Part shown: positions 39,778-49,395 of the stretch, in pieces | Numbering within the stretch: position 1 is the first letter of the stretch | Layout: each line of letters opens with the position of its first letter | NCBI GenBank assembly: GCA_035709005.1 | Contig: DASTFB010000071.1 | Location: forward strand, 62,001-126,000 | Length of the DNA: 64,000 nt | Direction: 5' to 3' | Source: Candidatus Methylomirabilota bacterium | Lineage (GTDB): Bacteria > Methylomirabilota > Methylomirabilia > Rokubacteriales > CSP1-6 | Program-made: the position numbers and the translations under genes | The notes under the pieces: generated by a model | Told to the model about the DNA's origin: nothing | The model's input: only the letters and a program-made list of their open reading frames with translations | Databases searched by the model: none

Positions 39778-40725
39778 GTGAGCCAGGTCAAGTACCAGCG
39801 GCTGCTCGAAGTGCTGCGCCCGCTGGAGAGCGTCGTGGTCGCGTTCTCGGGAGGCGTGGACTCGACCTTCCTGGCCCGGGCGGCCAAGGACGCGCTCGGC
39901 GATCGCGCGCTGCTCGTCACCGCGGACTCCGAGACCTACCCGTCCAGCGAGCTGGCCGAGGCCCGCCGGCTCGCCGAGCTCCTGGGACTGCGACATCTGG
40001 TCGTCCGAACGAACGAGCTCGGCAATCCCCAGTACGCCCGCAACGGCACGAACCGGTGCTTCTTCTGCAAGGAGGAGCTGTTCTCGATGCTGGCCCCGAT
40101 CGCCGAGCGCGAGGGCTGCCGGTACCTGGTCTATGGCGCCAACGTGGACGACCTCGGCGATCACCGTCCGGGCATGGTGTCGGCGCGTCAGCGCGGCGTG
40201 CGAGCGCCGCTCATCGAGGCCGGGCTCGGCAAGGGCGAGATCCGGGAGATCTCTCGTCAGCTGGGATTGCCCACCTGGGACAAGCCCTCGTTCGCCTGTC
40301 TGAGCTCGCGCTTTCAGTACGGCGATCCGATCGACGTCGAGAAGCTGCGGCGGGTCGAAGCCGCCGAAGCCTTCGTCCGCTCACTCGGGTTTCGACAGTT
40401 CCGCGTCCGCCATCACGACCGGCTCGCGCGCCTGGAAGTACCGCTCGAGGACGTGCCACGGCTCTGGCAGGAGGGACGGCACGAGGCGATCATCGCCCGC
40501 TTCCGCGCGCTGGGTTACGCGTACGTCGCCGTCGATCTCGGCGGGTTCCAGTCCGGGAGTGGCAACAGGCTACTCTCCCCCGGAGGGGGGCTTCGCCCCC
40601 CTTCCGAATCCTCCCCGTCGGAGGGGGCCTCGACGGCCGAGGCCCCCTCCCAACCTCCCCATTCGCCCGGGGTGGCACACGGGAGCGCCGGCGGAGCCGG
40701 CGGTCGATCCACGCGCGATGGATAG
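39778..40725 (+). CDS. larE: LarE, ATP-dependent sacrificial sulfur transferase of nickel-pincer cofactor synthesis
   Basis: 315 aa from GTG 39778. PP-loop motif VAFSGGVDST (residues 21-30). The sulfur-donor Cys174 lies in SFACLSSRFQYG, matching the Cys that single-Cys LarE enzymes lose as dehydroalanine. A further C-F-F-C is at 94-97. LarE adenylates the pyridinium dicarboxylate made by LarB and installs sulfur. The natural end of the family is near residue 263. The remaining 50 or so residues, rich in Pro, Gly and Ser, are encoded by the family I hairpin repeats and following spacer, so the repeat has probably lengthened the frame. Confidence 0.92.
   Translation: MSQVKYQRLLEVLRPLESVVVAFSGGVDSTFLARAAKDALGDRALLVTADSETYPSSELAEARRLAELLGLRHLVVRTNELGNPQYARNGTNRCFFCKEELFSMLAPIAEREGCRYLVYGANVDDLGDHRPGMVSARQRGVRAPLIEAGLGKGEIREISRQLGLPTWDKPSFACLSSRFQYGDPIDVEKLRRVEAAEAFVRSLGFRQFRVRHHDRLARLEVPLEDVPRLWQEGRHEAIIARFRALGYAYVAVDLGGFQSGSGNRLLSPGGGLRPPSESSPSEGASTAEAPSQPPHSPGVAHGSAGGAGGRSTRDG
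40582..40660. repeat. G-tract hairpin repeats, family I, copies 3 and 4, inside the larE 3' end
   Basis: Copy 3: GGAGGGGGGC (40582-40591) pairs with GCCCCCCTTCC (40595-40605, one bulge), followed by GAATCCTCCCC. Copy 4: a 13-base perfect stem, GGAGGGGGCCTCG (40620-40632) with its complement at 40638-40650, followed by CAACCTCCCC. Both keep the stem theme and the ACCTCCCC-type tail of copies 1 and 2. They are translated as part of LarE. Confidence 0.7.
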
Positions 40726-41473
40726 AGAGGTGTTGAGGATGTTGCTGGAGGAGGTGAGGGGCGGGCGGCTCGGTGTCGACGAGGCGATGGAGCGGTTGCG
40801 TCGGCTACCGTTCGAGGATCTGGGATTCGCGAGGGTGGATCAGCATCGGGCGCTGCGCGCCGGAGGCCCGGAGGCGATCTTCTGCCCGGGAAAGAGCCCC
40901 GACCAGGTGGTGGGGATCGCGCGTCGCCTGGCCACCGAGCACGTGAACATCCTGGCCACACGGGCCGACGCGGCCACCGCAGCCGCGGTGGCCGCGGCCG
41001 GGCTGCCCAACGTCTACCACGCCCAGGCCCGCCTGCTGATCATCCGTCCCGCGCCCACCGAGAGCCTCGGCCTCGTTGCGGTGGCGGCGGCCGGCACCTC
41101 CGACATCCCGGTGGCGGAGGAAGCCGCCCTCGTGGCCGAGGCGCTCGGCAACCGGGTAGAGCGCGCCTGGGACTGCGGCGTGGCCGGCCTGCATCGCTTG
41201 ATCGCGGTTTACGACACGCTGGCGCGGGCCAACGCGATCGTCGCCGTGGCCGGCATGGAGGGCGCCTTGCCCACCGTGATCGCCGGCCTGGTCGACCGTC
41301 CCGTGATCGCCGTGCCGACCAGCGTGGGCTACGGCGCCTCGCTGGGAGGGCTCGCCGCACTGCTGGCGATGCTCAACTCGTGCGGCCCCGGCGTGTCCGT
41401 CGTGAACATCGACAACGGCTATGGAGCTGCCCACCAGGCGAGCCAGATCAATCACTTGGCCTCCAAGTCATAA
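40718..41473 (+). CDS. larB: LarB, pyridinium-3,5-biscarboxylic acid mononucleotide synthase
   Basis: 251 aa from ATG 40718, overlapping larE by 8 bases. The C-terminal PurE-like domain shows VNILATRADAATAAAVAAAG, VAAAGTSDIPVAEEAA, VAGMEGALPTVIAGLVDRPVIAVPTSVGYG and SVVNIDNGYGAA. The N-terminus LLEEVRGGRLGVDEAMERLRRLPFEDLGFARVD is the LarB leader with the active-site region. LarB carboxylates and hydrolyses nicotinate adenine dinucleotide, the first step to the nickel-pincer nucleotide. Confidence 0.93.
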   Translation: MDREVLRMLLEEVRGGRLGVDEAMERLRRLPFEDLGFARVDQHRALRAGGPEAIFCPGKSPDQVVGIARRLATEHVNILATRADAATAAAVAAAGLPNVYHAQARLLIIRPAPTESLGLVAVAAAGTSDIPVAEEAALVAEALGNRVERAWDCGVAGLHRLIAVYDTLARANAIVAVAGMEGALPTVIAGLVDRPVIAVPTSVGYGASLGGLAALLAMLNSCGPGVSVVNIDNGYGAAHQASQINHLASKS

Positions 41474-41520
41474 CAGATGACTGCAACTCATCAACGGTAC
41501 CAGAATCAGCGCCGACGGTG

Positions 41521-41601
41521 GTTCCGGCGGGGCACGGGCGGGCGAGAGCCCGGGCGCCCGTGCCCTGTTCAATCATCAGCCCGGGGCCCGTACCCTGTTC
41601 G
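41521..41601. repeat. Intergenic hairpin repeat, family II, copy B plus a partial third copy
   Basis: The stem GGGCACGGGCG (41530-41540) pairs with CGCCCGTGCCC (41555-41565) and is followed by TGTTCAA, as in copy A. Directly after it the right half recurs imperfectly (CCCGGGGCCCGTACCCTGTTCGA, 41579-41601 when split at the centre) and runs into the larC start codon. The element fills most of the 128-base gap between larB and larC. Confidence 0.68.
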
Positions 41602-42777
41602 ATGAAGCTTGCCTACTTCGACTGTCCCAGCGGAGCGGCCGGCGACATGATCATGGGGGCGCTCGTGGACGCGGGCGCCCCCTTCGAGAGCCTGTGCACG
41701 GAGCTGGGCACGCTTCCCCTGGACGGCTGGCGGCTCGTGCGTCGCGAAGTGCGCAAGGGCGCCTTCCGGGCCCTGAAGGTCGACGTGGAGATCGACGTCG
41801 ATCACCACCCCCACCGCTCGCTGGCCGACATCCTCGCCATCCTCGAGGGCAGCACGCTCGACCCCGCCATCAAGGACAGGGCCCGGCGGGTCTTCGCGCG
41901 GCTGGCCGAGGCCGAGGCCCGCGTGCACGGCACGACGGCCGAGGCGGTCCGCTTCCACGATGTCGGTGCCGTCGACGCCATCATCGATGTGACGGGCAGC
42001 GTGACGGGGCTCGCCCTGCTCGGCATCGAGGAGATCCACGTCTCGGCGCTGCCGCTGGGCGGTGGCGTGGTGATGGGCGCCCACGGTCAGATGCCGGTTC
42101 CCGCTCCAGGGACGGCCGAGCTGCTCCGGGGCTTCCCCCTTGTCGACACCGGCGTGGCCGCCGAGCTGGTGACGCCGACGGGTGCGGCCATCCTCACCAC
42201 CCTGGCCAGCGGGGCCGGGCGCATGCCGGCCATGCGCATCCGCAGCATCGGGTATGGGGCGGGCACGCGGGATTTCGACCTGCCCAACGTCGTCCGCTGC
42301 TTCGTCGGCGAGGGCGAGGCGGCGGCCGCCGAAGAGACGATCGCCCAGATCGAGACGACGATCGACGACATGTCGCCCCAGCTCTACGAGCCCCTCATGG
42401 AGCGACTGCTCGAGGCCGGCGCCCTCGACGTCTTCCTCACGCCGGTCGTGATGAAGCGCAGCCGCCCCGGCGTGGTGGTCACGGTGCTCTGCTCCCCCGC
42501 CGAGGTCGACAAGTTGTGCCGTATCCTCTTCCAGGAGTCCAGCACCATCGGCGTTCGCTGGTCCCAATGGCGGCGGGCCCGGCTGGCCAGAGCCATGGTG
42601 ACGCTGCCGACCGCCTACGGACCGATCGCCTTCAAGGTGTCGCGCCTGGGTGACCGGATCGTCACGGTGACCCCGGAGTTCGCTGACGTGGCGCGCATCG
42701 CCCGCGAGAAGGGACTGCCGGTGCGCGAGGTCCTCGACCAGGCCCGCGCCGACGCGCGCCGCCAGCTCCCGGCCTGA
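41602..42777 (+). CDS. larC: LarC, nickel insertion protein of nickel-pincer cofactor synthesis
   Basis: 391 aa. The N-terminus [23 protein letters not shown] is the LarC signature. [42 protein letters not shown] and TPTGAAIL follow, then [40 protein letters not shown] at the start of the CTP-dependent nickel-insertion domain. LarC is encoded here as one uninterrupted frame, unlike lactobacilli, where a programmed frameshift joins two parts. LarA, the racemase that uses the cofactor, is not in the window. Confidence 0.93.
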   Translation: MKLAYFDCPSGAAGDMIMGALVDAGAPFESLCTELGTLPLDGWRLVRREVRKGAFRALKVDVEIDVDHHPHRSLADILAILEGSTLDPAIKDRARRVFARLAEAEARVHGTTAEAVRFHDVGAVDAIIDVTGSVTGLALLGIEEIHVSALPLGGGVVMGAHGQMPVPAPGTAELLRGFPLVDTGVAAELVTPTGAAILTTLASGAGRMPAMRIRSIGYGAGTRDFDLPNVVRCFVGEGEAAAAEETIAQIETTIDDMSPQLYEPLMERLLEAGALDVFLTPVVMKRSRPGVVVTVLCSPAEVDKLCRILFQESSTIGVRWSQWRRARLARAMVTLPTAYGPIAFKVSRLGDRIVTVTPEFADVARIAREKGLPVREVLDQARADARRQLPA

Positions 42778-42802
42778 GCAGCAGCACGGCCCGGGATGCG
42801 TG

Positions 42803-42832
42803 TTGACAGGCCGGCAGGGCCGGCCTTACCCT
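42803..42832 (+). promoter_or_regulatory. Promoter of the CODH-like operon with an operator-like repeat in its spacer
   Basis: TTGACA (42803-42808), an 18-base spacer and TACCCT (42827-42832). The spacer holds the inverted repeat GGCCGG-N5-CCGGCC (42809-42825), which leaves almost no other sequence between the two boxes. A leader of about 47 bases follows, with GGAGGA (42875-42880) before GTG 42887. Confidence 0.55.
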
Positions 42833-42886
42833 CTGACGCGCCGAGACGCACCCCGCGCCAAACCGCCGACTTCCGGAGGACGAGTC

Positions 42887-43366
<480 letters not shown>

Positions 43367-43375
43367 AGGTGGGCG

Positions 43376-45736
43376 ATGGCCACGACCACGCAGGAGCGCC
43401 TGTTCGGGAAATCCCTCAAGCGCCGCGAGGACCCGCGGTTCATCACCGGCCGCGGCCAGTACGTGGACGACGTGAAGCTGCCGGGCACGGTCTACGCCGC
43501 GTTCGTGCGGAGCCCGCACGCCCACGCCCGGATCAGGAGCATCGATCCGGCTAAGGCCAGGAACGTGCCCGGGTTCGTCGCCGTCTACACCGGCCAGGAG
43601 GTCCAGGTCGGCAACCTGCCCTGCGGCTGGATGCTGCCCGACATCAGGGTGCCCCCGCGTCCGGTGCTGGCCCAGGGCAAGGTGCGGTACGTGGGCGAGC
43701 CCGTGGCCATCGTGGTCGCCGACAGCGTGTACGCGGCCCGGGACGCCGCCGACGCGGTGCAGGTGGAATACGAGCCGCTGGCCGGCGTGGCCAATCCCAA
43801 GAAAGCCCACGAGCGCGGGGCGCCGCAGCTGTTCGATGACGTAGCCCAGAATCAGTCCTTCTACTGGACGATCGGCGACAGGGCGGCCACCGAGGCTGCC
43901 GTGAAGGCTGCCGCCAAGGTGGTGGGACTGTCGCTCGTGAACCAGCGGCTGATTCCCAACGCCATCGAGCCGCGGGCGTGCCTGGCCTCCTACTCGCCGG
44001 CGATGGGCGACCTCACCCTGTGGGTCACCTCGCAGAACCCCCACGTCCACCGGCTGCTGATGGCGGCCTTCATCCTGGGAGTGCCCGAGACGAAGCTGCG
44101 CGTGATCTCCCCCGACGTGGGCGGCGGCTTCGGCTCCAAGATCTTCGTCTACAACGAGGAGGTGGCGGTGTCGTGGGCGTCCCGGGCGCTGGGCCGCCCC
44201 GTGAAGTGGACGGCCGAGCGGAGGGAGTCGTTCATGAACGACGCTCACGGCCGCGACCATGTCACCGAGGCCGAGATGGCCTTCGACCGCGACAACCGCA
44301 TCGTCGGTCTCCGGGTGAAGACCCACGCCAACCTGGGCGCGTATCTGTCGACGTTCGCACCGTTGATCCCCTCGTACCTCTACGGTCCGCTGCTCTCCGG
44401 CGTGTACAAGATTCCCGCGATCTTTTGCGAAGTGTGGGGGATGCTCACCAGCACGGCGCCGGTGGATGCCTACCGCGGCGCCGGGCGGCCGGAGGCGACC
44501 TTCCTGCTGGAGCGGCTGATGGACCGCGCGGCGCGCGAGCTGAAGCTGGATCCGGCCGAGCTGCGGCGGCGGAATCTCATCCCCGCGTTCACCGAGGGCA
44601 CGGCCTACCAGACGCCGGTGGCCTTCGCCTACGACAGCGGCAACTACGAGCCGGCCCTGAAGCGGGCGCTGGACCTGGCGCGTTACACGGAGTTCCGCAA
44701 GGAGCAGGAGCAGGCCCGCCAGCAAGGCCGGTACATCGGCGTCGGTGTCACGACGTACATCGAGGCGTGCGGACCGGCGCCCTCCGCGGTGGCCGGCTCG
44801 CTGGGCGCCGGCGCGGGGCTCTGGGAGTCGGGGCAGGTGAGGGTTCACCCCACCGGCGCCGTGACCGTCTTCACGGGCTCGCACTCCCACGGTCAGGGTC
44901 ATGAAACGACCTTCGCCCAGCTGGTGGCCGACGACCTCGGGATTCCCATGGAGCAGGTGGATATCGTCCACGGCGACACCGCCCAGATCCCCTTCGGCAT
45001 GGGGACCTACGGCAGCCGCTCGGCCTGCGTCGGCGGCAGCGCCCTGGTGATGTGCCTGGACAAGATCAAGGACAAGGGCCGCCGCATCGCCGCCCACCTG
45101 CTGGAGGCCAGCGAGCAGGACCTGGAGTTCCAGTCCGGCAAGTGGTCGGTGAAGGGCGCGCCCGACAAGGCCAAGGGCTGGGGTGAAGTCGCCCTCATGG
45201 CCTACCTCGCCCACAACATTCCCCAGGGCATGGAGCCCGGGCTGGAGGCGACTTCCTTCTACGACCCGTCGAACTTCACGTTTCCCTTCGGCGCCCATGT
45301 CGCCGCCGTGGAGGTCGATCCCGACACCGGGCAAGTCAAGCTGCTGCGGTACGTGGCCGTGGACGACGTCGGTCGGGTGATCAACCCGATGATCGTGGAC
45401 GGCATGGTCCACGGCGGCATCACCCAGGGCGTGGGCCAAGCCCTGTGGGAGCACGGCGTCTACTCGGATGACGGGCAGCTGCTGGCCGGGACCATGATGG
45501 ACTACGCGATGCCCAAGGCCGATCAGCTCCCCTTCTACGAGACGGAGCGCACGGTGACGCCGAGTCCGGTCAACCCCCTCGGCGTCAAGGGCGCCGGAGA
45601 GACCGGGACGATCGCCGCCACGCCGACGGTGGCCAATGCCGTCATGGACGCGCTCGCCCCGTTCGGCGTCACTCACATCGACCTGCCGCTCACGACCGAG
45701 CGCATCTGGAAGGCCGTCAAGGCCGCGAAGCAATAG
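43376..45736 (+). CDS. Molybdenum hydroxylase large subunit, form II CODH-like (CoxL type)
   Basis: 786 aa, binding molybdopterin cytosine dinucleotide. Landmarks: [13 protein letters not shown] near the start, [12 protein letters not shown]-type cofactor loop ([11 protein letters not shown]), AYRGAGR at residues 365-371, [10 protein letters not shown] and the catalytic Glu in GAGETGT near the C-terminus. True CO dehydrogenases (form I) carry AYXCSFR with the Cu-binding Cys; the AYRGAGR seen here is the form II signature, whose physiological substrate is disputed and may not be CO. The upstream and downstream genes complete the three-subunit enzyme. Confidence 0.92.
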   Translation: MATTTQERLFGKSLKRREDPRFITGRGQYVDDVKLPGTVYAAFVRSPHAHARIRSIDPAKARNVPGFVAVYTGQEVQVGNLPCGWMLPDIRVPPRPVLAQGKVRYVGEPVAIVVADSVYAARDAADAVQVEYEPLAGVANPKKAHERGAPQLFDDVAQNQSFYWTIGDRAATEAAVKAAAKVVGLSLVNQRLIPNAIEPRACLASYSPAMGDLTLWVTSQNPHVHRLLMAAFILGVPETKLRVISPDVGGGFGSKIFVYNEEVAVSWASRALGRPVKWTAERRESFMNDAHGRDHVTEAEMAFDRDNRIVGLRVKTHANLGAYLSTFAPLIPSYLYGPLLSGVYKIPAIFCEVWGMLTSTAPVDAYRGAGRPEATFLLERLMDRAARELKLDPAELRRRNLIPAFTEGTAYQTPVAFAYDSGNYEPALKRALDLARYTEFRKEQEQARQQGRYIGVGVTTYIEACGPAPSAVAGSLGAGAGLWESGQVRVHPTGAVTVFTGSHSHGQGHETTFAQLVADDLGIPMEQVDIVHGDTAQIPFGMGTYGSRSACVGGSALVMCLDKIKDKGRRIAAHLLEASEQDLEFQSGKWSVKGAPDKAKGWGEVALMAYLAHNIPQGMEPGLEATSFYDPSNFTFPFGAHVAAVEVDPDTGQVKLLRYVAVDDVGRVINPMIVDGMVHGGITQGVGQALWEHGVYSDDGQLLAGTMMDYAMPKADQLPFYETERTVTPSPVNPLGVKGAGETGTIAATPTVANAVMDALAPFGVTHIDLPLTTERIWKAVKAAKQ

Positions 45737-45745
45737 GAGACGCCC

Positions 45746-46615
45746 ATGTACCCTGCCGCCTTCGAGTACCACGCCCCCACGAACGTCAAGGACGTGCTCG
45801 GTCTCCTGGGCCGTTACAAGGACGACGCCAAGCTCCTGGCCGGCGGCCACAGCCTGGTCCCGATGATGAAACTGCGGCTGGCCCAGCCCAAGCACATCAT
45901 CGACCTCAGGAAGGTGCCCGGCCTCAGCGGCCTCAAGGAGGAGGGCGGGGCCATCGTCCTCGGGGCCATGACGACGCACTGGCAGATGGAGTCGTCGGCG
46001 CTGCTCAAGTCCAAGTGCCCGATCCTGGCCGAGACGGCGTCGGTCATCGGCGATCCCGCGGTCCGGAATCTGGGGACCATCGGTGGCTCGATCGCCCACG
46101 CCGACCCCGCCGCCGACCAGCCGGCGACGCTGATCGCGCTCGGCACCGAGATGGTGTGTGAGGGGCCCAAGGGGCGCCGCACCGTGAAAGTCGACGACTG
46201 GTTCCAGGGACTGATGGCCACCGCTCTGGGAGAGGACGAGATCCTCGTCGAGCTCCGCGTCCCGGCCTGGCCCGCCGGCACTGGCGGCGCCTACCTGAAG
46301 TTCCCACACCCCGCCTCCCGGTTCGCCGTCGTCGGCGTGGCCGCTGTGGTGACGCTGGACAAGGAAGGCAAGTGCACGCGGGCCAGCGTGGGCGTCACCG
46401 GGGCCGGCACCAAGGCGGTGCGGGCCCGAGGTGTGGAGGCAGGACTCACGGGCAAGAAGCTCGACGCCGCCGCCATCGAGGCCGCGGCCCAAAAGGCCGC
46501 CGAGGGGGTCGACGTGCAGGCCGACCTGCAGGGCTCCGTGGAGTACAAATCGCATCTCTGCCGGGTGTTCGCCAAGCGGGCGGTCACCGAAGCCGTCAAG
46601 CGCGCACGCGGCTAA
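45746..46615 (+). CDS. CO-dehydrogenase-like FAD-binding medium subunit (CoxM type)
   Basis: 289 aa. FAD motifs of the family are present: AGGHSLVPMMKLRL near residue 33 and TIGGSIAHADPAAD near 113. A C-terminal CO_deh_flav_C domain contains FPHPASRFAVVGVAA. It receives electrons from the Fe-S subunit and passes them to quinone or another acceptor. It starts 10 bases after coxL. Confidence 0.93.
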   Translation: MYPAAFEYHAPTNVKDVLGLLGRYKDDAKLLAGGHSLVPMMKLRLAQPKHIIDLRKVPGLSGLKEEGGAIVLGAMTTHWQMESSALLKSKCPILAETASVIGDPAVRNLGTIGGSIAHADPAADQPATLIALGTEMVCEGPKGRRTVKVDDWFQGLMATALGEDEILVELRVPAWPAGTGGAYLKFPHPASRFAVVGVAAVVTLDKEGKCTRASVGVTGAGTKAVRARGVEAGLTGKKLDAAAIEAAAQKAAEGVDVQADLQGSVEYKSHLCRVFAKRAVTEAVKRARG

Positions 46616-46672
46616 CCGACGCGGCCGGGGGAGCGGGCAGCCCCCTCGGCCGCCGGTGTCGCGCCTTCCTCG

Positions 46673-47248
46673 ATGATCGCAGGGATCGTGCTGGCGGCGG
46701 GATTCGCCCGCCGCATGGGGCGGCCCAAGCTTCTGCTGGAGTTTCGCGGGAAGCCGATCGTGCGCTGGGCGGCCGAGGGGTTGACCGGCCACGTCGAGGA
46801 TCTCGTCGTCGTCAGCGGACTGGAGGAGGAGGGCGTGCGAGCCGCACTGGCCGGCCTCGCCGTGCGGTTCGCCCGCAATCCGCGTCCGCACGAGGGGCAG
46901 GGCTCATCGATCGCCGTCGGCGTCACGGCTCTCAAGCCGTGGACCCGGGCGGCGCTGATCGCGTTGGGAGACCAGCCGCGCGTGCCCGCCGACGTGATTC
47001 CCGCGCTGCTGGCGGCGTGGCGGAAGACGGACAAGGAAATCGTGGCGCCCGTTTATCGGGGCACCCAGGGGACGCCCGTGCTGTTCGGGGCCGAAGTGTT
47101 CGCGGAGCTGAGCCGCCTCACCGGCGACGCCGGGGCCCGGGCCGTCGTGGCCGCCAGGCCGGAACGTGTGGAGCTCGTGAGCTTCGACATCGCCATGCCC
47201 CCCGACGTCGACACGCCCGAGGATTACGCGAGGCTTCATGTACAATAG
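46673..47248 (+). CDS. mocA: MobA-like/MocA nucleotidyltransferase for molybdenum cofactor
   Basis: 191 aa. Begins GIVLAAGFARRMGRPKLLLEFRGKPI, the nucleotide-binding loop of MobA/MocA proteins, followed by ALGDQPRVPADVI and FGAEVFAELSRLTGDAGAR. In a CODH/xanthine-dehydrogenase cluster it most likely transfers CMP to molybdopterin (MocA), since this hydroxylase family uses the cytosine dinucleotide form. It lies inside the cox operon. Confidence 0.88.
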   Translation: MIAGIVLAAGFARRMGRPKLLLEFRGKPIVRWAAEGLTGHVEDLVVVSGLEEEGVRAALAGLAVRFARNPRPHEGQGSSIAVGVTALKPWTRAALIALGDQPRVPADVIPALLAAWRKTDKEIVAPVYRGTQGTPVLFGAEVFAELSRLTGDAGARAVVAARPERVELVSFDIAMPPDVDTPEDYARLHVQ

Positions 47249-47254
47249 GCCGGC

Positions 47255-48151
47255 GTGCGTCCTGAGATAAAGAAGATCGCGGAGCTGATGGAGGCGGCCG
47301 ACTACGTCACGGACGCCCCCGTCGCCACCTCCGTTCACCTCTCCCTCGCGCTGCGCAAGCCGCTGCTCATCGAGGGCCATGCCGGCGTGGGCAAGACCGA
47401 GGTCGCCAAGGTGATGGCCCGAATGCTGGGCACGAACCTCATCCGCTTGCAGTGCTACGAGGGTCTCGACGCCGCCACCGCGCTGTACGAGTGGAACTAC
47501 CAGAAGCAGCTGCTCCACATCAAGCTCGGCGAGCAGCAGTCGAACGAGCGATCGATGCCCGAGAAGGAGCACGAGATCTTCTCGGAGCGGTTCCTTCTGC
47601 GTCGTCCGCTGCTGCAGGCCATCACCCAGAGCGACCGCCCGCCCGTCCTGCTGGTCGACGAGATCGATCGGGGTGACGAGGAGCTGGAAGCCTTCATGCT
47701 GGAGGTGTTCTCGGACTGGCAGGTCACGATCCCCGAGATCGGGACGCTGAAGGCCACCCATCCCCCGCACGTCATCCTCACCTCGAACCGCACCCGCGAG
47801 CTCTCGGATGCCCTGCGCCGCCGGTGCCTGTACCTCTGGATCGACTATCCCTCGTTCGACAAGGAGGTACGGATCATCGAGCGCAAGGTGCCGGGCATCA
47901 ACGCGCGCCTGGCCCGCGAGATCGCCGGCTTCATGGAGGCGCTGCGCCGGATGCGGCTCAGCAAAGTGCCCGGCGTGGCCGAGACGCTGGACTGGGCCCA
48001 GGCCCTGGCCGCATTACACGCCGACCACCTCGACGAAACCCTCGTGAGCGAGACGCTCGGCGTGGTGCTCAAGGACACCGAGGACATCAAGCGCTTCCGC
48101 GCCGAGGTCGCCAAGGCCGGTCTGGCGCCCTTCCTGCCCGCTCAGAGCTAG
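47255..48151 (+). CDS. coxD: MoxR/CoxD-type AAA+ ATPase
   Basis: 298 aa from GTG 47255. Walker A is EGHAGVGKTEVAK, Walker B is VLLVDEIDRGDEE, sensor 1 is ILTSNRTREL and an arginine-finger region is DALRRRC. CoxD-type MoxR ATPases help mature the CODH active site, inserting Cu and sulfur in form I enzymes. TACAAT at 47241-47246, 8 bases upstream, could give an internal leaderless promoter. It pairs with the VWA protein that follows, 4 bases on. Confidence 0.88.
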   Translation: MRPEIKKIAELMEAADYVTDAPVATSVHLSLALRKPLLIEGHAGVGKTEVAKVMARMLGTNLIRLQCYEGLDAATALYEWNYQKQLLHIKLGEQQSNERSMPEKEHEIFSERFLLRRPLLQAITQSDRPPVLLVDEIDRGDEELEAFMLEVFSDWQVTIPEIGTLKATHPPHVILTSNRTRELSDALRRRCLYLWIDYPSFDKEVRIIERKVPGINARLAREIAGFMEALRRMRLSKVPGVAETLDWAQALAALHADHLDETLVSETLGVVLKDTEDIKRFRAEVAKAGLAPFLPAQS

Positions 48152-48155
48152 CCGC

Positions 48156-49298
48156 GTGGTCGCGCCCCGCGACCTGGCCAGCGCCATGGTTCGCTTCGGC
48201 GCCCTCCTGCGCGCCCGTGGCCTCCCGGTGGCCCTGGGGCAGGTGACCGCCGGCGTGCAGGCGCTGGAGCACGTAGACCTGGCCGACCGTGCAGAGCTGC
48301 AGCTGGCGCTACGGACGGTCTTCGTCGGGCGTCCCGAGGAGATCCCCGCCTTCGACCGCTGCTTCGAGGCGTTCTGGCAGCTCCAGCCGGCAGGGGAGGA
48401 GGGGATTCCGGGGTTACTGGCCGTTGTCCCCGAAACAGGCCCGCCGGCGCTGTTACGGAGCGCGGATCAGAAGCGGGAAACGCTGGCCCTCGACACGTGG
48501 GGCGACGACTCCGAGCCCGACGCCGGCGAGCCGCTCGGAGTGCCCAGCCTGTCGGACCGTGAGGCGATGGTGGGCCAGGACTTTTCCACGTTCTCGTCCG
48601 ACCAGCTCGAGGAGGTGTACCGATTGACGCTGCAGATCGCCCGCCGCCTGGCCCGGCGGCTGGGACGCCGCCGGCGCCCGGTGGCCCGGCGGGGCCGCGT
48701 GGATCTGCGGCGGACGCTACGGGCGAACCTCAGCCGCGGGGACTTCATCGAGCTCAAGTATCGCCGACGCAAGCCGCGGAAAGTCCGCCTGGTGCTCCTC
48801 TGCGACGTGTCGGGCTCGATGGACCTCTACAGTCGCTTCCTGCTGCAATTCCTCTTCGCGATGCAAAACGTGTTCGGCCGGGTCGAGACCTTCACCTTCT
48901 CGACACGCCTGACCCGGGTGACCGAGTATCTGCGTGGCCGCTCGTATCGCCAGGTGCTCCAGCGGCTTCGCGAGGTCCAGGACTGGTCGGCCGGCACGCG
49001 CATCGGGGAGTCCATCGCCCAGTTCAACCGGGAGTGGTCGCATCTGGTCGACCGCCACACGATCGTGATCGTCCTCTCCGACGGCTGGGACACGGGACAG
49101 CCCGAGCTCCTGGCGCACGAGCTGCTGCGCATCAAGCGGCGGGCCGGCCGCTTGATCTGGCTGAACCCGCTCCTGGGCAATGCCGCCTACGAGCCGTTGA
49201 CCCGCGGAATGGCCGCCGCGCTTCCCCTGCTCGATCACTTCGCAGCGGCCCACAACCTGGCCGCCCTGCGCGATCTCACACGGCATCTGACGCTGTAG
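48156..49298 (+). CDS. coxE: CoxE-like VWA domain protein
   Basis: 380 aa from GTG 48156. An N-terminal helical region of about 200 residues (with MVGQDFSTFSSDQLEEVYRL) leads to a von Willebrand A domain with the metal site DVSGSMDLYSR, TRIGESIAQF and IVLSDGWDTG. MoxR ATPase plus VWA protein pairs act together as metal-insertion chaperones; next to coxSLM this one should serve the molybdenum hydroxylase. Confidence 0.88.
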   Translation: MVAPRDLASAMVRFGALLRARGLPVALGQVTAGVQALEHVDLADRAELQLALRTVFVGRPEEIPAFDRCFEAFWQLQPAGEEGIPGLLAVVPETGPPALLRSADQKRETLALDTWGDDSEPDAGEPLGVPSLSDREAMVGQDFSTFSSDQLEEVYRLTLQIARRLARRLGRRRRPVARRGRVDLRRTLRANLSRGDFIELKYRRRKPRKVRLVLLCDVSGSMDLYSRFLLQFLFAMQNVFGRVETFTFSTRLTRVTEYLRGRSYRQVLQRLREVQDWSAGTRIGESIAQFNREWSHLVDRHTIVIVLSDGWDTGQPELLAHELLRIKRRAGRLIWLNPLLGNAAYEPLTRGMAAALPLLDHFAAAHNLAALRDLTRHLTL

Positions 49299-49395
49299 TT
49301 GCGTAGAGGCCGCGGCGCTTTGCCTCCCTCGTCATCCGCCAGGTCCCGCAGGCCCGTTTTCGTTTTGTCGAGCCGCGGCGTATCATTGGGAGGCC

